Positions 35,381 through 43,766 of a stretch of 64,000 bases of DNA are shown here, in pieces. The notes under the pieces are model-generated. The model saw only the letters and a list, made by a program, of their open reading frames with translations. It was not told the DNA's origin and did no database searches. How positions within the stretch are numbered: the first letter of the stretch is position 1; each line of letters opens with the position of its first letter. Source of the stretch: Pseudomonas sp. (lineage in GTDB: Bacteria; Pseudomonadota; Gammaproteobacteria; Pseudomonadales; Pseudomonadaceae); the NCBI RefSeq assembly GCF_002796985.1, contig NZ_PEKX01000020.1:473197-537196 (forward strand), written 5' to 3'. Made by a program: the position numbers and the translations under genes.

Positions 35381-36430
35381 ATGACCAGCGCGATCACCAT
35401 CGAGCGGATATGCATGGAGTTCGGTACACCCGGACAAGGCCTCAAGGCCCTGGACGACGTGTCACTGGAAATCCGCGCCAACGAATTCTTCACCCTCCTC
35501 GGCCCGTCCGGCTGCGGCAAGACCACGTTGCTGCGACTGATCGCCGGCTTCGAACAACCCTCCTCCGGCAGCATTCGCCTTTATGGCGACGCAATGGAAG
35601 GCCTTCCGCCCTTCCGCCGCCCGGTCAATACCGTCTTCCAGAGCTACGCCCTGTTCCCCCACATGACCGTGGCGGAAAACATCGCCTTCGGCCTGGAAAT
35701 GCAGGGCAAACAGCGCAGCGACATCGACGCCACCGTGCAGAAGATGCTCGACCTGGTGCGCCTGCCGGATGTCGGCAAGCGCCGCGCCGACCAACTCTCC
35801 GGCGGCCAGCAACAGCGCATCGCCCTGGCCCGCGCACTGGCCAGCCGGCCCAAGGTGCTGCTGCTCGACGAATCGCTGTCCGCGCTGGACCTGAAGCTGC
35901 GCAAGGAAATGCAGATCGAGCTCAAGCGCCTGCAGCACGAGACCGGCATCACCTTCATCTTCGTCACCCATGACCAGGAAGAAGCGCTGACCATGTCTGA
36001 TCGCATCGCGGTGATGAGTCGCGGCAAGGTCATGCAGATCGGCACGCCCACCGAAATCTACGAGTCACCGGTCAATCGCCTGGTGGCCGATTTCATCGGC
36101 GAGACCAACTTCCTCGAAGGCGAATCCAGCGGCGACAGCGTGCGCCTGGCTGACGGCCAGTTGCTGCCGGCCGCCACCACCCTGCCCGGCAAGGTGACCC
36201 TGGCGATCCGCCCGGAACGCACCGAGCTTGCGCAGGACGGCCAGCTCGAAGGCGTGGTCGAGAACATCGTCTACGTCGGCACCGACACCGTTTACCACCT
36301 CAATGTCGCCGGTCAGGGCGGCTTCCGGGTCCGTCAGCAGAATCGCGACGGTGCCCTTTCCACCCACGCGCCCGGCGCGCGGGTGCGGGTCCGCATTCCC
36401 GCCACCGCCATCCGGGTGCTGGCCGAATGA
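35381..36430 (+). CDS. Polyamine-type ABC transporter ATP-binding protein (PotA-like)
   Basis: This 349-residue ATPase has Walker A GPSGCGKTT near residue 44, the signature LSGGQQQRIALARAL, and a C-terminal TOBE domain (LAIRPERTEL ...). The Walker B end reads VLLLDESLSALD, where the usual DEP is DES; the catalytic glutamate is kept. The switch histidine is in FVTHDQEEAL. It heads a four-gene operon with two permeases and a binding protein, joined by 4-base ATGA overlaps. The family transports spermidine, putrescine or related amines. Confidence 0.88.
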   Translation: MTSAITIERICMEFGTPGQGLKALDDVSLEIRANEFFTLLGPSGCGKTTLLRLIAGFEQPSSGSIRLYGDAMEGLPPFRRPVNTVFQSYALFPHMTVAENIAFGLEMQGKQRSDIDATVQKMLDLVRLPDVGKRRADQLSGGQQQRIALARALASRPKVLLLDESLSALDLKLRKEMQIELKRLQHETGITFIFVTHDQEEALTMSDRIAVMSRGKVMQIGTPTEIYESPVNRLVADFIGETNFLEGESSGDSVRLADGQLLPAATTLPGKVTLAIRPERTELAQDGQLEGVVENIVYVGTDTVYHLNVAGQGGFRVRQQNRDGALSTHAPGARVRVRIPATAIRVLAE

Positions 36431-37341
36431 GTACACTGCGCGCACAAGCGGAACGCAAATCGCTGTTCAATCGCCTGGCCCTGACCAGCCCGGCGATGAT
36501 CATGCTGGTGGTCTTCCTGGTCCTGCCGCTGGGCATCATGTTCGCCGTGTCGATCCAGGCACCGGGCGACTACGGCGGCGTAAAGTGGGGCCAGCACACC
36601 GTCGAGGCCTACCTCAACTTCCTCTGGGAGCGCGACCTGGACGACAGCCTGGCGTTCAACGCCGACTACCTGGGCATCTTCCAGCGCTCGTTCTGGCTGT
36701 CGATCCTGACCACCCTGGGCTGCGTGCTGATCGGCTTCCCCACCGCGCTGTACCTGGCGCTGCAGGACGAACGCCGACGCAACCTGCTGCTGTTCCTGGT
36801 CACGGTGCCGTTCTGGACCAACCTGCTGGTGCGGGTGTACGCCTGGATGCTGCTGCTGCGCAACGGCGGGCTGATCGACGAGGGCCTGCACGGGCTGGGC
36901 TTCCCCGACGCATCGCTCGGCATCCTCTATACCGACAACGCGGTGATCATCGGCCTGCTCTACACCTACCTGCCGTTCATGGTCCTGCCCATCTACACCA
37001 GCCTGGAGAAGATGGACTGGCGCCTGGTGGAAGCGGCCTTCGACCTGGGCGCCAACCGCTGGAAGGCGCTGAAGCGAATCATCATCCCGCTGGCCATGCC
37101 CGGCATCGTCGCCGGCTGCATCCTCGTATTCATTCCCTCGCTGGGCAGCTACATCATTCCCGAGCTGCTCGGGGGCGGTAAGTCGCTGATGATCGGCAAC
37201 CTGATCCAGCTGCAGTTCGGCACGGCGCACAACTGGCCGTTCGGCGCGGCGCTGTCCTTCGCCCTGCTGGCCTTCGTGTTGCTGGCGATGCTGATCTACA
37301 ACATGCGCTTCAAACCGGGCGCAGCGGGAGGTCACCCATGA
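36427..37341 (+). CDS. Polyamine-type ABC transporter permease (PotB-like)
   Basis: This is a 304-residue permease with six hydrophobic segments and the cytoplasmic EAA loop (LVEAAFDLGANRWKALKRIIIPLAMPGI near 200-228). A long periplasmic stretch follows the first helix, as in PotB/PotH. It overlaps the ATPase gene by four bases and the next permease gene by four bases. Confidence 0.9.
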   Translation: MSTLRAQAERKSLFNRLALTSPAMIMLVVFLVLPLGIMFAVSIQAPGDYGGVKWGQHTVEAYLNFLWERDLDDSLAFNADYLGIFQRSFWLSILTTLGCVLIGFPTALYLALQDERRRNLLLFLVTVPFWTNLLVRVYAWMLLLRNGGLIDEGLHGLGFPDASLGILYTDNAVIIGLLYTYLPFMVLPIYTSLEKMDWRLVEAAFDLGANRWKALKRIIIPLAMPGIVAGCILVFIPSLGSYIIPELLGGGKSLMIGNLIQLQFGTAHNWPFGAALSFALLAFVLLAMLIYNMRFKPGAAGGHP

Positions 37342-38126
37342 AGTCGGCCAACCCGCTCTGGCGCTTCACCGGAATCAGGCCCGCCGCCTGGCTGTTCTTC
37401 GCCTTCCTCTACATCCCGATCTTCGTGCTGGTGGTGCTGAGCTTCAACAGCGGCCAGTCGGCGACGCTGTGGGAAAGCTTCAGCCTGAAGTGGTACTCGG
37501 TGGTCGCGGACGACCCGGAGATCCTCCGCGCGGCGAAGAACTCGCTGATCGTCGCCAGCCTCGCCACGATCATTGCGACGACACTCGCCACGCTCGCCGC
37601 CCTGGGCATGCGCGGCCGCTCGTTCCGCGGGCAGACGCTGATGAGCGGCGTGCTCGGCCTGCCGCTGCTGGTGCCGGAGATCGTCACCGCCGTAGCGACA
37701 CTGATGTTCTTCGCCTTCGTCGGCCTGAAGCTGTCGCTGTTCACCATCCTGCTGGCGCACATCGTGTTCTGCATTCCCTTCGCCTACCTGCCGATCCGCG
37801 CCCGTCTCGAAGGCATGGACCCCAGGTTGGCGGAAGCGGCGGCGGACCTCTACGCCTCACCGTGGAAGACCTTCTGGAAGGTGACCTTCCCGCTGCTGAC
37901 GCCGGGGATCGTCTCCGGGGCGATGCTGGCGTTCATCATCTCGATGGATGACTTCGTCATCACCTACTTCGTCGCCGGCGCCGGGGCCACCACCCTGCCG
38001 GTGTACATCTTCAGCTCCATCAGAATGGGAATTTCCCCGAAGATCAACGCCATATCTTCAATAATACTGTTGATTTCCATCGCGTTCGTTGCGTTGTCGT
38101 ACTACGTCGGCCAGCGTCGCCGCTGA
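37338..38126 (+). CDS. Polyamine-type ABC transporter permease (PotC-like)
   Basis: This is a 262-residue permease with six hydrophobic segments and the EAA loop LAEAAADLYASPWKTFWKVTFPLLTPGI. FIISMDDFVITYFVAG is a typical PotC/PotI segment. It begins in a 4-base overlap with the previous permease gene and is followed after 43 bp by the binding-protein gene. Confidence 0.9.
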   Translation: MKSANPLWRFTGIRPAAWLFFAFLYIPIFVLVVLSFNSGQSATLWESFSLKWYSVVADDPEILRAAKNSLIVASLATIIATTLATLAALGMRGRSFRGQTLMSGVLGLPLLVPEIVTAVATLMFFAFVGLKLSLFTILLAHIVFCIPFAYLPIRARLEGMDPRLAEAAADLYASPWKTFWKVTFPLLTPGIVSGAMLAFIISMDDFVITYFVAGAGATTLPVYIFSSIRMGISPKINAISSIILLISIAFVALSYYVGQRRR

Positions 38127-38169
38127 CCTCCTGCCGCCAATCAAAACAACATTGCAAGGAGCTTCACCG

Positions 38170-39219
38170 ATGAAATTCCGCCGTACCCCCATCGCCCGCA
38201 CGCTCGTTGCCGCCAGCCTGTTGCTGGCGGGCAGCGCGCATGCCGAGGGCACCCTGCACTTCGCCAACTGGTCCGACTACTTCCCGCCGGAGCTGCTGAA
38301 AAAGTTCGAGAAGGACACCGGCATCAACGCCACCCTGGACTCCTACGACAGCAACGAAACCCTGCTGGCCAAGCTCAAGGCCGGCGGCGGCGCGTACGAC
38401 GTGGTCGTGCCGTCGGACAGCTTCATCGAGATTTTCGTCAAGGAGGGTCTGCTGCAGAAGCTCGACAAGTCGCAGCTGCCGAACCTGGCGAACCTGAAAG
38501 ACAAGTTCAAGACCCTCACCTACGACCCGGGCCACGACTATTCCGTGCCCTACCTGTGGGGTACCACCGGCTACAGCTACGACAGCGCCAAGGTCCCCGG
38601 TGGCAAGCTGGATGAGAGCTGGAAGCCGTTCTTCGAACCCCCGGCGGAGCTCAAAGGCAAGGTCGTGGCACTCAACTCCATCGAGGAGCTGTACGCCCCG
38701 GCGTCCTATTACCTGGGCATCGACGAGTGCACCGAGGACCCGAAAGAGGCGGCGAAGATCCAGGACCTGCTGCTCAAGCAGAAACCGATGCTGGCCATGT
38801 ACAACAGCGACGGCACCATCGAGCGCATGGCCGCCGGTGAAGTCTCCATGCACCAGCAATGGAACGGCGCCTTCCACCGCGCCCACGCCCAGCGCGCCAG
38901 CCTGGTCTACGTCTATCCGAAGGAAGGCGTGCGCCTGTTCATCGACAACCTGACCATTCCCAAGGACGCCACCAACATCAAGGAAGCGCACATCTTCCTG
39001 AACTGGATGATGCAACCGGAGAACATTGCCCTGGCCTCCAACTTCGCCAAGTACAACAACGCGGTCGAAGGCTCGGACAAGTTCATGGACAAGGAGCTGT
39101 TCGACGACCCGGCGATCAACACCCCGGCGGACAAGCTCGATCGCCTGAAGCCCTTCCAGCTGTGCTCGCCCAAAGCCCTGCAACTGCGCTCCAAAGTCTG
39201 GACCAAGCTGAAGAAATGA
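38170..39219 (+). CDS. Polyamine-type periplasmic binding protein (PotD/PotF-like)
   Basis: This is a 349-residue secreted binding protein with signal peptide MKFRRTPIARTLVAASLLLAGSAHA. The mature part starts EGTLHFANWSDYF, the usual polyamine-binding-protein beginning, and continues with TLDSYDSNETLLAKLKAGG and YDVVVPSDSFIEIFVKEGLLQKLDKS. AAGGAG lies ahead of the ATG at 38170. Compared with SpuD/SpuE the pocket segment is VPYLWGTTGYSYDS, so its ligand may differ. A large hairpin follows the stop. Confidence 0.88.
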   Translation: MKFRRTPIARTLVAASLLLAGSAHAEGTLHFANWSDYFPPELLKKFEKDTGINATLDSYDSNETLLAKLKAGGGAYDVVVPSDSFIEIFVKEGLLQKLDKSQLPNLANLKDKFKTLTYDPGHDYSVPYLWGTTGYSYDSAKVPGGKLDESWKPFFEPPAELKGKVVALNSIEELYAPASYYLGIDECTEDPKEAAKIQDLLLKQKPMLAMYNSDGTIERMAAGEVSMHQQWNGAFHRAHAQRASLVYVYPKEGVRLFIDNLTIPKDATNIKEAHIFLNWMMQPENIALASNFAKYNNAVEGSDKFMDKELFDDPAINTPADKLDRLKPFQLCSPKALQLRSKVWTKLKK

Positions 39220-39226
39220 CCGGGAA

Positions 39227-39258
39227 GTCACCCGGCGCGGCGGTGCGCGCCGGGTGAC
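39227..39258 (+). terminator. Strong hairpin after the binding-protein gene
   Basis: A perfect 13-bp stem GTCACCCGGCGCG / CGCGCCGGGTGAC with a 6-nt loop starts 7 bases after the stop. There is no U-run, so it may protect the operon's 3' end or terminate weakly. The rest of the 391-bp gap up to 39610 holds the possible leader ORF listed next. Confidence 0.65.
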
Positions 39259-39460
39259 CCTGACAGCCAATTTGGCCATTTCGATCCCTTTTTGACCCTT
39301 TGCAGGGTTCTGCCCGGCACCCCTGGTTGCTAGAGTCGGGCAGCTCGCGCAGGGAGCGGCTGGAAAGGCGGCCAGCCCTTGCACCATCACCGGTGGCGCA
39401 GGGATTTCCCGAGGGAACGCGAGCGCGTTATCCACAAGAACAAATGCCCCGAGAACGCCC

Positions 39461-39529
39461 ATGACCAGCTTTCGCGTCACCCTGCAGCACACACCCTCAT
39501 TCCTCGCGCGTCGTCATCGCTGCGGCTAA
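39461..39529 (+). CDS. Possible 22-residue leader peptide upstream of the APC transporter
   Basis: ATG at 39461 opens a 22-codon frame, MTSFRVTLQHTPSFLARRHRCG, closed by TAA. It is rich in arginine and histidine near its end (ARRHRCG). Its stop falls inside a potential stem-loop at 39510-39547 (GTCGTC with GACGAC, and CGGCT with AGCCG). The arrangement resembles a translational leader, but the ribosome site is weak and no homologue is known to me. This is a candidate only. Confidence 0.3.
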   Translation: MTSFRVTLQHTPSFLARRHRCG

Positions 39530-39610
39530 GCCCCGTAAGCCGACGACATCAGGACGGCCACCGAACGCCGCCCGCCCGCACGCAATCATAAAAATCGCGA
39601 GGATTCCCCC

Positions 39611-41020
39611 ATGGCCAGCCAACACAGCGCCAGTACTGCACCTACTCCAAAGAGCGCTCCACAGAGCACCCAACAGGGCGCCCCGGCCAACGCCGACGCC
39701 CGCCTGAAACGCGTCCTCGGCCTGCCCGCCCTGGTCTTCTTCGGTCTGGTCTACATGGTCCCGCTGACCATGTTCACCACCTACGGCGTGGTCACCGAGA
39801 TGACCGGCGGGCGTACCGCCAGCGCCTACCTGATCACCCTGCTGGCGATGCTGTTCACCGCCGCCTCCTACAGCTTCATGGTGCGCAAGTACCCCATTTC
39901 CGGCTCGGCGTACTCCTACACCAGCCTGAGCTTCGGCCCGGTGGTCGGCTTCCTGTCCGGCTGGTCGCTGCTGCTCGATTACCTGTTCCTGCCGATGATC
40001 AACTACCTGCTCATCGGCCTGTTCATGAACATCGCCTTCCCGGAAATCCCGGCCTGGATGTTCGTGGTCGCCTCCATTGCCCTGGTCACCGTGCTCAACG
40101 TGGTCGGCATCAGCCAGGTCGCCGGCATGAGCAACGTCATCGTCGGCGCGCAGCTGGTGTTCATCGTGGTGTTCGTGGTCATGTCGATCAAGAGCCTGGC
40201 TGGCGGCGCCGCGATCGACTTCAGCCTGCCCTTCGTCGGTGACGGCACCCAGCCCGGCTTCGCACCGCTGATGGCCGGCGCTGCGGTGCTATGCCTGTCG
40301 TTCCTGGGCTTCGACGCGGTCTCGACCATGGCCGAGGAAACCCGCGATGCCCGCCGCGACATCCCCCGCGCCATCATCATCACCACCGTCATCGCCGGCC
40401 TGATGTTCACCCTGCTGGCGATCATCAGCCAGCTGGTGTTCCCCGGCAGCGTGTTCCAGAACGCCGACTCGGCAGCCAACGAGGTGATGCTCAAGGCCGG
40501 CGGCCAGTTCCTCGGCAACTTCTTCACCTCCGCCTACATCGCCGGCTGTATCGGCTCGGCGCTGGCGTCCCAGGCCTCGGTGTCGCGCATCATCTTCACC
40601 ATGGGCCGTGACGGCATCCTGCCGCGCAGCCTGTTCGGCGTCCTGCACGCACGCTTCCAGACCCCGGTCGTGGCGATTCTGGTGGTGTCCGCCGTCTCCC
40701 TGCTGGCGGTCGTGCTGGACCTGACCACCCTCGCCTCGATGATCAGCTTCGGCGCGTTGGTGGCCTTCTCCGTGGTCAACCTGGCGGTGATCCGCACCTA
40801 CCTGGGCGTCGAGCGTCGCCGCGGGGCGAAGAACGTCCTGTTGTACGGGGCGATTCCGTTCATCGGCCTGTGCCTGACCCTGTGGCTGTGGACCAGCCTC
40901 TCGCAGCTGACGCTGGTCGTCGGCCTGAGCTGGTTCGCGGTCGGTTTCGCTTACCTGGCGGTGCATACCGGCGGTTTCCGTCGCAAGGCACCGAGTGTGA
41001 ATTTCGAGGAAAACGCCTGA
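39611..41020 (+). CDS. APC-family amino acid/polyamine transporter
   Basis: This 469-residue membrane protein has about twelve transmembrane segments in the APC fold. The first helix region is LPALVFFGLVYMVPLTMFTTYGVVTEMTGGRTASAYL, followed by FVRKYPISGSAYSYTS-like sequence. The conserved SFLGFDAVSTMAEETRDARRDIPRAI lies near residue 230-255. It is positioned between a polyamine-type ABC operon and an acetylpolyamine amidohydrolase, which suggests polyamine, acetylated amine or basic amino acid uptake. The exact substrate cannot be read from the sequence. Confidence 0.85.
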   Translation: MASQHSASTAPTPKSAPQSTQQGAPANADARLKRVLGLPALVFFGLVYMVPLTMFTTYGVVTEMTGGRTASAYLITLLAMLFTAASYSFMVRKYPISGSAYSYTSLSFGPVVGFLSGWSLLLDYLFLPMINYLLIGLFMNIAFPEIPAWMFVVASIALVTVLNVVGISQVAGMSNVIVGAQLVFIVVFVVMSIKSLAGGAAIDFSLPFVGDGTQPGFAPLMAGAAVLCLSFLGFDAVSTMAEETRDARRDIPRAIIITTVIAGLMFTLLAIISQLVFPGSVFQNADSAANEVMLKAGGQFLGNFFTSAYIAGCIGSALASQASVSRIIFTMGRDGILPRSLFGVLHARFQTPVVAILVVSAVSLLAVVLDLTTLASMISFGALVAFSVVNLAVIRTYLGVERRRGAKNVLLYGAIPFIGLCLTLWLWTSLSQLTLVVGLSWFAVGFAYLAVHTGGFRRKAPSVNFEENA

Positions 41021-41075
41021 CGGCAGAGCTATCCAGAACCCAACGGGCGCCCGGAGGCGCCCTCAGGAGCGCGTG

Positions 41076-42107
41076 ATGTTGACGATCTATACCGACGACC
41101 ATCGCTTGCACCACGGTCAGCATGAGCTGATCGGCGGCCAGTTCACCCCCTGCTTCGAAAAGCCCAGCCGCGCCGACATGGTGCTGGACCGGGCCAAGGC
41201 GGTGAAACTGGGCGACATCCAGGCCCCGCGTGACTTCGGCCTGGAGCCCATCCTGAGGGTGCACAGCGAAGGCTTCGTGCGGTTCCTGCAGCATGCCTGG
41301 CGTGACTGGGTCGCCACCGGCCGCACCCACGACATGCTGCCGATCTGCTGGCCAACTCGCCGCCTGCGGCAGAAAGAGCCGGACAGCATCGACGGCCGCC
41401 TGGGCTTCTACAGCCTGGACGCTGGCGCACCGATCACCGCCGGCACCTGGCAGGCGGTACTCAGTTCGGTGAACGTGGCGATGACCGGCCAGGCCGAACT
41501 GGCCAAGGGCGCGCGCTCGGTGTTCTCGCTGTGCCGTCCGCCGGGCCACCACGCCTCGGCCGACTTCATGGGCGGCTACTGCTTCTTCAACAACGCGGCC
41601 ATTGCCGCCCAGTCGATCCTCGACCAGGGCGCCAACCGCGTGGCCATCCTCGATGTCGATTACCACCACGGCAACGGCACCCAGGACATCTTCTACGACC
41701 GCGCCGACGTGCTGTTCACCTCGATCCACGGCGACCCGCGCTTCGAGTACCCGTACTTCCTCGGCTATGCCGACGAGAAGGGCCAGGGCGTGGGCGAAGG
41801 CTTCAACTTCAACTACCCGCTAGCCTCGGGTAGCGACTGGTCGGTATGGAGCCTGGCGCTGCAGGCGGCGGTCCGGCAGATCTCCGCGTACCGGCCGGAT
41901 GTGCTGATCGTCTCGCTGGGCGTGGACACCTACAAGGAAGACCCGATCTCCCAGTTCAAGCTGGACAGCCCGGACTACCTGCGCATGGGCGAGGCCATCG
42001 GCAAGCTCGGCCTGCCGACCCTGTTCGTGATGGAAGGCGGTTATGCGGTGGAGGAGATCGGCGTCAACGCGATCAATGTGCTGCAGGGCTTCGAGAGCAT
42101 CGGCTGA
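41076..42107 (+). CDS. Acetylpolyamine amidohydrolase (histone-deacetylase family)
   Basis: This 343-residue zinc hydrolase removes acetyl groups from acetylated polyamines. The active-site set is complete: H158-H159 in PPGHHAS, zinc ligands D195 and H197 in ILDVDYHH and D284 in LGVDTYKEDP, and Y323 in GGYAVEE. These numbers coincide with those I recall for the Mycoplana ramosa acetylpolyamine amidohydrolase. ATG at 41076 with CAGGAG upstream is preferred over GTG at 41073. It lies 55 bp after the APC transporter, so the two are probably co-transcribed. Confidence 0.92.
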   Translation: MLTIYTDDHRLHHGQHELIGGQFTPCFEKPSRADMVLDRAKAVKLGDIQAPRDFGLEPILRVHSEGFVRFLQHAWRDWVATGRTHDMLPICWPTRRLRQKEPDSIDGRLGFYSLDAGAPITAGTWQAVLSSVNVAMTGQAELAKGARSVFSLCRPPGHHASADFMGGYCFFNNAAIAAQSILDQGANRVAILDVDYHHGNGTQDIFYDRADVLFTSIHGDPRFEYPYFLGYADEKGQGVGEGFNFNYPLASGSDWSVWSLALQAAVRQISAYRPDVLIVSLGVDTYKEDPISQFKLDSPDYLRMGEAIGKLGLPTLFVMEGGYAVEEIGVNAINVLQGFESIG

Positions 42108-42120
42108 TGCGTTGGCTTTT

Positions 42121-42208
42121 GTAGGAGCGAGCTTGCTCGCGAACCAGCCATTACGCCGATTTGCTCGGCATGCTGGGATACGCTTTTCGCGAGCAAGCTC
42201 GCTCCTAC
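42121..42208. repeat. Paired inverted REP palindromes (REPIN)
   Basis: Two inverted REP units with a longer spacer (about 40 bp) start 13 bp after the amidohydrolase stop and lie directly before a terminator. Confidence 0.88.
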
Positions 42209-42218
42209 GAAGAGCACA

Positions 42219-42252
42219 AGAAAGCCGCACGGGGTTCCCGGTGCGGCTTTTT
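42219..42252. terminator. Bidirectional rho-independent terminator
   Basis: The stem AAAGCCGCAC / GTGCGGCTTT with a 10-nt loop is followed by TT on the plus strand and by a T-run on the minus strand. It separates the amidohydrolase gene from the convergent carO. Confidence 0.88.
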
Positions 42253-42265
42253 CGTTGGAGCGGGA

Positions 42266-42643
42266 TTACTGCAGGATTTCGACCCGGTCCACATCGATGT
42301 CGGTGGCCTTCATCTTGTGGTGGTCGACCTCACCGGTCAGGCGCACCTTGGTGTTCTCGGAGACCGAGGCGCCGGCCGGCCAATCGTCGTGGTCGATCTC
42401 GACCTGGATGCTGCCGGTGGCGTCCTTGAACTCGTAGTGCTCACCGCCGATACGCTTGGTGATCACGCCTTCCAGTACCACCGGCGTGTCATCGTGGGCG
42501 GACTGCGCTTGCTTGACCGTGGTGATCTGCGCGGCGGCGGCAACGGGCTTGGCATCGCTGCCCGGGCCGGTATAGCCGGCGGCCAGGGTGAGGGTGGAGA
42601 ACAGGCCAGCGGCAGCGATCAGGGGGAGATGAATCAGTTTCAT
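42266..42643 (-). CDS. carO: CarO-like periplasmic OB-fold (BOF/YgiW) protein
   Basis: This 125-residue protein has a signal peptide (MKLIHLPLIAAAGLFSTLTLAAG) and a bacterial OB-fold domain of the YgiW/YdeI type (ITTVKQAQSAHDDTPVVLEGVI ... GEHYEFKDATGSIQVEIDHDDWPAG). In P. aeruginosa the gene next to the acetylpolyamine amidohydrolase is carO, which is calcium-induced and needed for calcium homeostasis. The symbol is given by family and position. It lies downstream of a CarP-like gene on the same strand. Confidence 0.78.
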   Translation of the reverse strand: MKLIHLPLIAAAGLFSTLTLAAGYTGPGSDAKPVAAAAQITTVKQAQSAHDDTPVVLEGVITKRIGGEHYEFKDATGSIQVEIDHDDWPAGASVSENTKVRLTGEVDHHKMKATDIDVDRVEILQ

Positions 42644-42761
42644 GGAAATGCCTCCTGTGGCGTTTTCGATGGGGTCAGCTTAGTGCCGGTGACTGAAATC
42701 AGCCTGAATCCGGACTTAACCCAACCTTAAAGCCCCCGAACGCCCGCTCCCCCGACCCAGG

Positions 42762-43682
42762 TCAATCCACCTTGGCCGACTGCGGCTCGCGTTTGAACAC
42801 GTAGAACAGGTCCGGCTCGCTGACCATATAGATGGTGCCCTGCTCGTCGATGGCCACACCTTCGGCGCGCGGAATCTTCTCGTGCAGGCCGTTCAGCCCA
42901 CCGAGCAGACTGATGAAGCTGACCGGCTCGCCCTTCTCGTCCAGCTCCAGCAGCAGGTGCGATTCCGCCGACAGCACCAGCGTATGGCCAGTACGCGGGT
43001 CGATGCTCAGCGCCGAGACGTTGGTCATCAGCAGGTCGCTGGGCAGCGGCTGCAGAGCGCCACTCAGGCTCGAACCACCATCGCTGGCCAAGCTGAACAG
43101 CGCCAGCGGGTCGCGCTCCTGTCCCAGCACCAGGCGATGTTGACGTGGGTCCCAGGCAATACCCTCGATACCCTTGTTCTTCTTGCCGCGCGGCCCGAGG
43201 TCGAAGCTGGACAGCTTCGCGGTGCTCAGCTCGCGGGTCTGTGGATCGACGTGGAAGATGGTCAGGGAATTCTGGCGCTCATCGGTTACCGCGACATTGC
43301 CGTTCTCCAGCACCGCCACGCCTTCGGGGTTGGACATGCCCAGCAAGGGGATCACCCGCAGCACCTCACCGGTCAGCGACAGTTCCGCCAGTAGCGGCTT
43401 CTTGCCGGTGACGGTGAACAGCGTACGGGTCACCGGGTTGTAGGCGAGGTCGGAAGTTTCCTGTCCTTCGATGCCGCCCTTGAGCGCCTTGCCCTGGATC
43501 ACCGCGCGGTAGCCCGGCAGCCAGATGCTCTCGGCGCGCGCCTGCGCACTGGTGTCCTGCTCGCGCAGCCAAAGGCTGGCGCGGTCATTCCAGTGGAAGC
43601 GGAAAGTCAGGATGCCGAGCACCACCAGGGCGAGCAGCAGGGCCAGCAACAGCCAGCGAGGACGAAGGATGGACATGGTCAT
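42762..43682 (-). CDS. SdiA-regulated beta-propeller membrane protein (CarP paralogue)
   Basis: This 306-residue protein has an N-terminal anchor (LLLALLLALVVLGILTF) and the same SdiA-regulated propeller as the carP product. Matching blades include GIEGIAWDPRQHRLVLGQERDP and AEGVAIDEQGTIYMVSEPDLFYVF. The near-identical C-terminal ends and LWLPGY-type linker (SIWLPGYRAVIQGKALKGG against SIWLPDYRVVLEGQPIEG) mark the two as paralogues. Two in-frame ATGs, at 43682 and 43676, are possible starts. It is followed by carO on the same strand. Confidence 0.78.
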   Translation of the reverse strand: MTMSILRPRWLLLALLLALVVLGILTFRFHWNDRASLWLREQDTSAQARAESIWLPGYRAVIQGKALKGGIEGQETSDLAYNPVTRTLFTVTGKKPLLAELSLTGEVLRVIPLLGMSNPEGVAVLENGNVAVTDERQNSLTIFHVDPQTRELSTAKLSSFDLGPRGKKNKGIEGIAWDPRQHRLVLGQERDPLALFSLASDGGSSLSGALQPLPSDLLMTNVSALSIDPRTGHTLVLSAESHLLLELDEKGEPVSFISLLGGLNGLHEKIPRAEGVAIDEQGTIYMVSEPDLFYVFKREPQSAKVD

Positions 43683-43766
43683 GACGACTCTTGTTGATCA
43701 GCACGGCAAGGTGTCCCGCAACAAGCGAAGGCCGCATGAACAGCGGCCCTCGGCGGAACAATGAGG

